From: Desulfobacterales bacterium | Lineage (GTDB): Bacteria > Desulfobacterota > Desulfobacteria > Desulfobacterales > RPRI01 | DNA: 18,635 nucleotides | Direction of reading: 5' to 3' | NCBI GenBank assembly: GCA_020052975.1 | Contig: JAGVOC010000197.1 | Location: 1 to 18,635 of the forward strand | Shown here: positions 15,084 to 18,635 of the stretch, in pieces | Position numbering within the stretch: the first letter of the stretch is position 1 | Layout of the letters: each line of letters begins with the position of its first letter | Notes under the pieces: generated by a model | The model's input: the letters and a program-made list of their open reading frames with translations, nothing else | Told to the model about the DNA's origin: nothing | Database searches by the model: none | Translations under genes and position numbers: made by a program

Positions 15084-16574
15084 CTACTTTGAACCTGCAG
15101 GTTTCATATGGGGAAAAAGGATTACTTCCCTGATTGAAGCAGCATCTGCAAAAAGCATTACCAGCCTGTCTATGCCAACTCCCTCACCAGCAGTCGGCGG
15201 CATACCATATTCCAAAGCTTCAATATAATCTTCATCCATGTAATGTGATTCATCGTCGCCTTCACTTCTGTCTGATACCTGCTGCAAAAATCGCATTTTC
15301 TGATCTTCAGGATCGTTAAGTTCGGAAAAACCGTTTGCTATTTCACGACCTGCAATAAAAAGTTCAAAGCGGTCAGTTAATGAAGGATTTCTTTCACTCC
15401 TTCTTGAAAGTGGAGAGATCTCAACAGGATATTCTGTAATAAATGTTGGCTGAATAAGCTTTGGTTGAACAAGTACATCAAATAGTTTTGTAATGACTTT
15501 GCCTATCCGGTTAGTTTTTGTAATTTTAATTCCATTTGAACAGGCAAATTCAATGAGCTTCTCCTTGTTATTTAGAAGGTTAGGATCGATTCCACCAAGC
15601 TCTTCCAAGGCTGTTAAAAGACTAATCCTGCTCCATTTTCCACTAAAATCAATATTATTTCCCTGATAAATAATTGAAGTTGATCCAGCAATCTCTCTGG
15701 ATAAATAGACAAACAGCTCTTCGGTTAAACTCATAAGATCCTGGAACGTAGCATAAGCTTCGTAGAATTCAAGCATAGTAAATTCAGGATTATGCTGGGC
15801 TGAAATACCTTCGTTTCTGAAATTTCTGTTAATCTCGAAAACTCTTTCAAAGCCACCCACAACAAGACGTTTTAGATACAATTCAGGAGCAATACGCAAG
15901 AACAGATCCATACCAAGCGCATTATGATGGGTTTGAAACGGAGTAGCCTCAGCTCCCCCGGGAATTGGTTGCATCATAGGAGTTTCGACTTCAAGATAAT
16001 CCCTTTCAAGAAAAAATGAACGTATCGACTGGATAGTTTTGCTGCGCTTTATAAAAATATCCCGCACTTCCTGATTCATGATTAAATCAAGGTACCGCTG
16101 GCGATAACGCTTTTCAGGATCTTTGAGACCATGAAACTTTTCAGGAAGAGGCTTGATTGACTTACATAAGAGCCTAAATTCAGATGCGAGTAAAGTCCAT
16201 TCACCTGTTTTTGTCTTGAATATTGTTCCTATTATTCCAACAAAATCACCGATATCGAGTTGTTTAAAAAGGCTGTACGATTCATCTCCGATCCTGTCTT
16301 TTCTTATGTATGCCTGAATTTGTCCTGTTCGGTCTCTAAATCTGATAAAGGAAGACTTTCCGAACAAATTTACAGCCATCATACGCCCTGCAGAAGAAAA
16401 AACAGTTTCATCTTCTTCCCTTGACTCCGGAAAGCTTTCAATCGCATTCCTGATATCTCTGACAGTATGCAGAACTTTAAAATCATTAGGAAATAAATTG
16501 ATATTATTCTTCCTCAATTCCAATATTTTCTTTTTTTTCATTTCAATCAATTCATTTGGTTTTTCTACATCCAT
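15084..16574 (-). CDS. lysS: Lysyl-tRNA synthetase, class II
   Basis: This enzyme charges tRNA-Lys with lysine in the cytoplasm. The 496-residue protein has the bacterial class II layout: an N-terminal helix, an OB-fold anticodon-binding domain (about 58-136), then the catalytic domain. Motif 1 is around 181-201 (ending LEVETPMM), motif 2 at 248-275 begins with EINRNFRNEG, and motif 3 is GEGVGIDRLVML (463-474). YRQRYLDLI (157-165) is a class hallmark. AGGAAA lies just before the ATG. It is 174 nt after the histidine kinase gene and 93 nt before lolC, so it may be transcribed separately. Its link to the envelope genes is positional, and I see no mechanistic connection in the sequence. Confidence 0.96.
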   Translation of the reverse strand: MDVEKPNELIEMKKKKILELRKNNINLFPNDFKVLHTVRDIRNAIESFPESREEDETVFSSAGRMMAVNLFGKSSFIRFRDRTGQIQAYIRKDRIGDESYSLFKQLDIGDFVGIIGTIFKTKTGEWTLLASEFRLLCKSIKPLPEKFHGLKDPEKRYRQRYLDLIMNQEVRDIFIKRSKTIQSIRSFFLERDYLEVETPMMQPIPGGAEATPFQTHHNALGMDLFLRIAPELYLKRLVVGGFERVFEINRNFRNEGISAQHNPEFTMLEFYEAYATFQDLMSLTEELFVYLSREIAGSTSIIYQGNNIDFSGKWSRISLLTALEELGGIDPNLLNNKEKLIEFACSNGIKITKTNRIGKVITKLFDVLVQPKLIQPTFITEYPVEISPLSRRSERNPSLTDRFELFIAGREIANGFSELNDPEDQKMRFLQQVSDRSEGDDESHYMDEDYIEALEYGMPPTAGEGVGIDRLVMLFADAASIREVILFPHMKPAGSK

Positions 16575-16748
16575 TAATTTCCTGCTTTCTTTATAATGTA
16601 TAATAATATCAAGTTGTATTATTCTGTGATTTATAAAAGGGTTACACCAATAATTAAAACGGAACTCTAATATGAGTTAAAATAACAGCAAATTAGTGCA
16701 AAATTAAAATAATAAAGTGTAATGAATTAACTTATTTGGAAAATAGTG

Positions 16749-18056
16749 TCAAGAATAACTTGGCGAATCGATTTGCTTTATTTTAAATATAAAGGTTGCC
16801 CCCTTATTAACAGTACTTTCAACATCTAACCAGCTGTCATATGACTTTAGAATGTTATGGACAATAGAAAGACCTAGTCCTGTTCCTCTTGGCTTGGTCG
16901 TAAAGAACGGATCAAATATTGATTTTATTCCTTCATTCGAAATGCCGCAACCGTCATCAGTTATTTCAATTAGAGCATATTTATTTCTCAAATTACACAT
17001 TTTTACTTCAATCTTTCCTGAACCTTCAATAGCCTCTGAAGCATTTAAAAGTAGATTCCATAATATCTGATGCAGGTGTATAGGGTCCATATTAACCCAA
17101 ATACCTTGGGCTATGTCCTTAAAGATAGATATTCTACCCAAACATTTAGTATCTTTTTCAAAGAGATATATAGTATCGGCCATAATCTTTCCCAATTCAA
17201 AAGGCTCTTTCTTGCCGGCCGGAGGTTTTGCAAAAAGTAAAAAATCGTTGACCAGAAAACTTAAACGGTCTGCCTCCCGTAGAATTATTTGCATAAGTCT
17301 GTCGTGATAGGGGTTATCACGAATATCTTCTTTCAGAAGCTGAATTGAACCTGAAATGGAAGCAAGTGGATTTTTTATCTCATGAGCCATTCCCGCCGCT
17401 ATTTCACCCATAGCGGCCATTTTTTCAAATCTCTTAACACGCTCCTGCATTGCTATGAGTTCCTTTTTTGTTTTTCTTGTTTGTTCGGCAAAAAACCCGC
17501 TTAAAAAGGCAACTGCAAAACAAGCTACAATTGTAATAAGTATTTTATAAAGAACCTGGCTCCATGGATAATTTGCAGCAACAAGACTATCTTCCAAAAG
17601 AAATGGTTTTATGACTTTATAATATTCAAGATCAACGATTACTCCGTATTGAATTGCACAAAGCGCAGCAATAATCATGCCTCCTTTCTTGAAAAGAAGC
17701 ATCGTTGAATAGATAATTACAACAAGATATAAAAAAGAAAAAATGCTCGAGAAACAACCGGTTACGAAAATAATGCAGCTAACGAAAACAGTATCAATAC
17801 CTATTTGTATTGATGCAAAACGGTGAATATTTTTTATACGATAAAACAAGATTGTATAACAGAAAGATAGGACAAACACCCCGGCTATGAGTCCATAAAG
17901 CATTAACAGCGGCTTATCCAGAGGTGCGCGCTTTTCGCTAAGCTGTAGGATAATAGTAGACCCCAGAAGAAGAGTGGTAAAAAAAACCCTGAAGAACATT
18001 AACCATTTTAATCTTTGGTTAATATCATTCTGTTGAATTTCTGGAGTTGTATTCAT
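16749..18056 (-). CDS. Membrane-bound sensor histidine kinase, NtrB/PilS-like, without a nearby response regulator
   Basis: This 435-residue protein has six N-terminal hydrophobic helices (between about 20 and 190), a short linker coiled coil (about 195-212), a HisKA domain with the phospho-acceptor His225 in AHEIKNPLASISG, and a HATPase_c domain. The latter shows an N-box with NLLLNASEAI (334-343), G1 DDGCGIS (367-373), an F-box FDPFFTTK (381-388) and G2 GTGLGLSIV (391-399). The sequence around the histidine matches PilS and NtrB-type kinases, which usually signal to sigma-54 activators. No PAS domain is evident between membrane and kinase, unlike PilS. No response regulator gene is in the window, so the partner and stimulus are unknown. 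An in-frame stop lies just upstream of the ATG, and no Shine-Dalgarno is visible. It follows the rRNA terminator by about 70 nt. Confidence 0.88.
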   Translation of the reverse strand: MNTTPEIQQNDINQRLKWLMFFRVFFTTLLLGSTIILQLSEKRAPLDKPLLMLYGLIAGVFVLSFCYTILFYRIKNIHRFASIQIGIDTVFVSCIIFVTGCFSSIFSFLYLVVIIYSTMLLFKKGGMIIAALCAIQYGVIVDLEYYKVIKPFLLEDSLVAANYPWSQVLYKILITIVACFAVAFLSGFFAEQTRKTKKELIAMQERVKRFEKMAAMGEIAAGMAHEIKNPLASISGSIQLLKEDIRDNPYHDRLMQIILREADRLSFLVNDFLLFAKPPAGKKEPFELGKIMADTIYLFEKDTKCLGRISIFKDIAQGIWVNMDPIHLHQILWNLLLNASEAIEGSGKIEVKMCNLRNKYALIEITDDGCGISNEGIKSIFDPFFTTKPRGTGLGLSIVHNILKSYDSWLDVESTVNKGATFIFKIKQIDSPSYS

Positions 18057-18067
18057 GTATAGAAATT

Positions 18068-18096
18068 AGCATAAAATTATCTGTTTTGCCAGCCAA
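18068..18096 (-). promoter_or_regulatory. Candidate sigma-70-type promoter for the histidine kinase gene
   Basis: On the minus strand, TTGGCT (18096-18091) and TATGCT (18073-18068) are separated by 17 nt, each matching four of six consensus bases. The predicted start of transcription falls about 5 nt before the kinase ATG, implying a nearly leaderless mRNA and agreeing with the missing Shine-Dalgarno. It sits directly downstream of the rRNA terminators, where a new promoter would be expected. Confidence 0.4.
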
Positions 18097-18097
18097 T

Positions 18098-18126
18098 AAA
18101 AAGTACGTGCGCCCTGCCGGGTGCAC
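18098..18126 (-). terminator. Possible second (backup) terminator after 5S rRNA
   Basis: On the minus strand, GTGC-a-CCC (18126-18119) pairs with GGG-c-GCAC (18114-18107) around a four-base loop, with one A-C mismatch. Five U residues (18102-18098) follow after four bases. It is less canonical than the hairpin before it, but its location suggests a fail-safe for the rRNA operon. Confidence 0.4.
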
Positions 18127-18127
18127 C

Positions 18128-18162
18128 AAAAAAAAACCCGGAACCTATCAAAAGGTTCCGGG
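18128..18162 (-). terminator. Strong intrinsic terminator of the rRNA operon
   Basis: The minus strand reads CCCGGAACC (18162-18154), an 8-nt loop, GGTTCCGGG (18145-18137), then nine U residues (18136-18128). The nine-base-pair perfect GC-rich stem with a U9 run begins 14 nt past the 5S 3' end and is a textbook Rho-independent terminator. Confidence 0.93.
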
Positions 18163-18176
18163 TATATATAAATTCC

Positions 18177-18292
<116 letters not shown>

Positions 18293-18360
18293 AAAAAATG
18301 AATTTATAAATATCTTTTCAATTGGGTTATATAAGCACTGCAGATTATGAAAATTATTTT

Positions 18361-18635
18361 GTGGCCAAGCCTCACGACCTATTAGTACCAGTAAGCTAAA
18401 TGCGTTACCACACTTACACATCTGGCCTATCAACCTTGTAGTCTTCAAGGAGTCTTTAGTTAAGTATGTTTCCATACTCAAGGGATATCTAATCTTGAGG
18501 TTGGTTTCCCGCTTAGATGCTTTCAGCGGTTATCCATTCCGAACTTAGCTACCCAGCTATGCCGCTGGCGCGACAACTGGAACACCATTGGTTCGTCCAT
18601 TCCGGTCCTCTCGTACTAGGAACAGATCCTCTCAA
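18361..18635 (-). rRNA. rrl: 23S ribosomal RNA, 3' end only
   Basis: The last roughly 275 nt of 23S rRNA run to the right edge of the window, where the gene is cut off. The sarcin-ricin loop core AGUACGAGAGGA is present on the minus strand at 18617-18606, and the 3' end reads GUGAGGCUUGGCCAC, similar to the GAGGCUUAACC end of E. coli 23S. The mature 3' end is estimated at 18361, give or take a few bases. The 23S-5S spacer (18293-18360) is AT-rich and holds no tRNA. Confidence 0.95.

Noticed and set aside
16575..16748. A perfect TTGACA overlapping the kinase stop codon (about 16748-16753) as a lysS promoter
   Set aside because: No acceptable -10 box lies 16-18 nt downstream; other AT-rich candidates nearer lysS are equally weak, so no promoter is called in this 174-nt gap.

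Overview
The window is an 18.6 kb chromosomal segment from a Gram-negative, AT-rich bacterium, with every recognisable gene on the minus strand. The early lipid A enzymes, LPS-transport permeases, BamA, a Skp-like chaperone and the Lol exporter together show a true outer membrane carrying LPS. The most likely source is a deltaproteobacterium (Desulfobacterota, perhaps a Desulfobacterales relative). This rests on the gene order lysS-lolC-lolD-bamA-skp-lpxD-fabZ-lpxA-lpxI-oxidoreductase-lpxB-msbA, on LpxI in place of LpxH, and on an enlarged BamA. It is an inference from gene order and protein families; no phylogeny was run.

Layout in transcription order, from high to low coordinates. The 3' end of a 23S rRNA enters at the right edge, followed by a short spacer, a complete 5S rRNA and a strong intrinsic terminator, with a weaker second hairpin behind it. 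A promoter-like sequence follows directly and leads into an orphan membrane histidine kinase. Next come lysyl-tRNA synthetase (lysS) and lolC-lolD (lipoprotein release from the inner membrane). Then bamA (outer membrane protein insertion) and a skp/ompH chaperone gene, then lpxD-fabZ-lpxA-lpxI. A 328-nt non-coding gap with GC-rich palindromes separates these from a GnnA-like oxidoreductase, lpxB, msbA, lptF and lptG. The last 126 nt hold no gene that I can support.

How the genes work together. FabZ supplies the fatty-acid pathway whose 3-hydroxyacyl-ACP intermediates feed LpxA and LpxD. LpxA, LpxD, LpxI and LpxB carry out four steps of the Raetz pathway to disaccharide 1-phosphate. LpxC, LpxK and the Kdo transferase are not in the window. 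MsbA flips the finished core-lipid A, and LptF/LptG form the inner-membrane part of the Lpt bridge that extracts it. LolCD releases lipoproteins, and BamA with Skp assembles barrels, including (by family knowledge) LptD. The segment is therefore close to a complete outer-membrane construction locus. Short spacings and overlaps (lolC/lolD 8 nt, fabZ/lpxA 4 nt, msbA/lptF 4 nt) indicate co-transcription and translational coupling, with a possible break at the lpxI/oxidoreductase gap.

There is no CRISPR array, transposase, integrase or phage gene. The points most worth a second look are the GnnA-like dehydrogenase without a GnnB partner, a nine-G tract inside lptG, the extra N-terminal domain of BamA, the composite palindrome in the 328-nt gap, and the single LolC-type permease. 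I saw no clearly novel multi-gene system.
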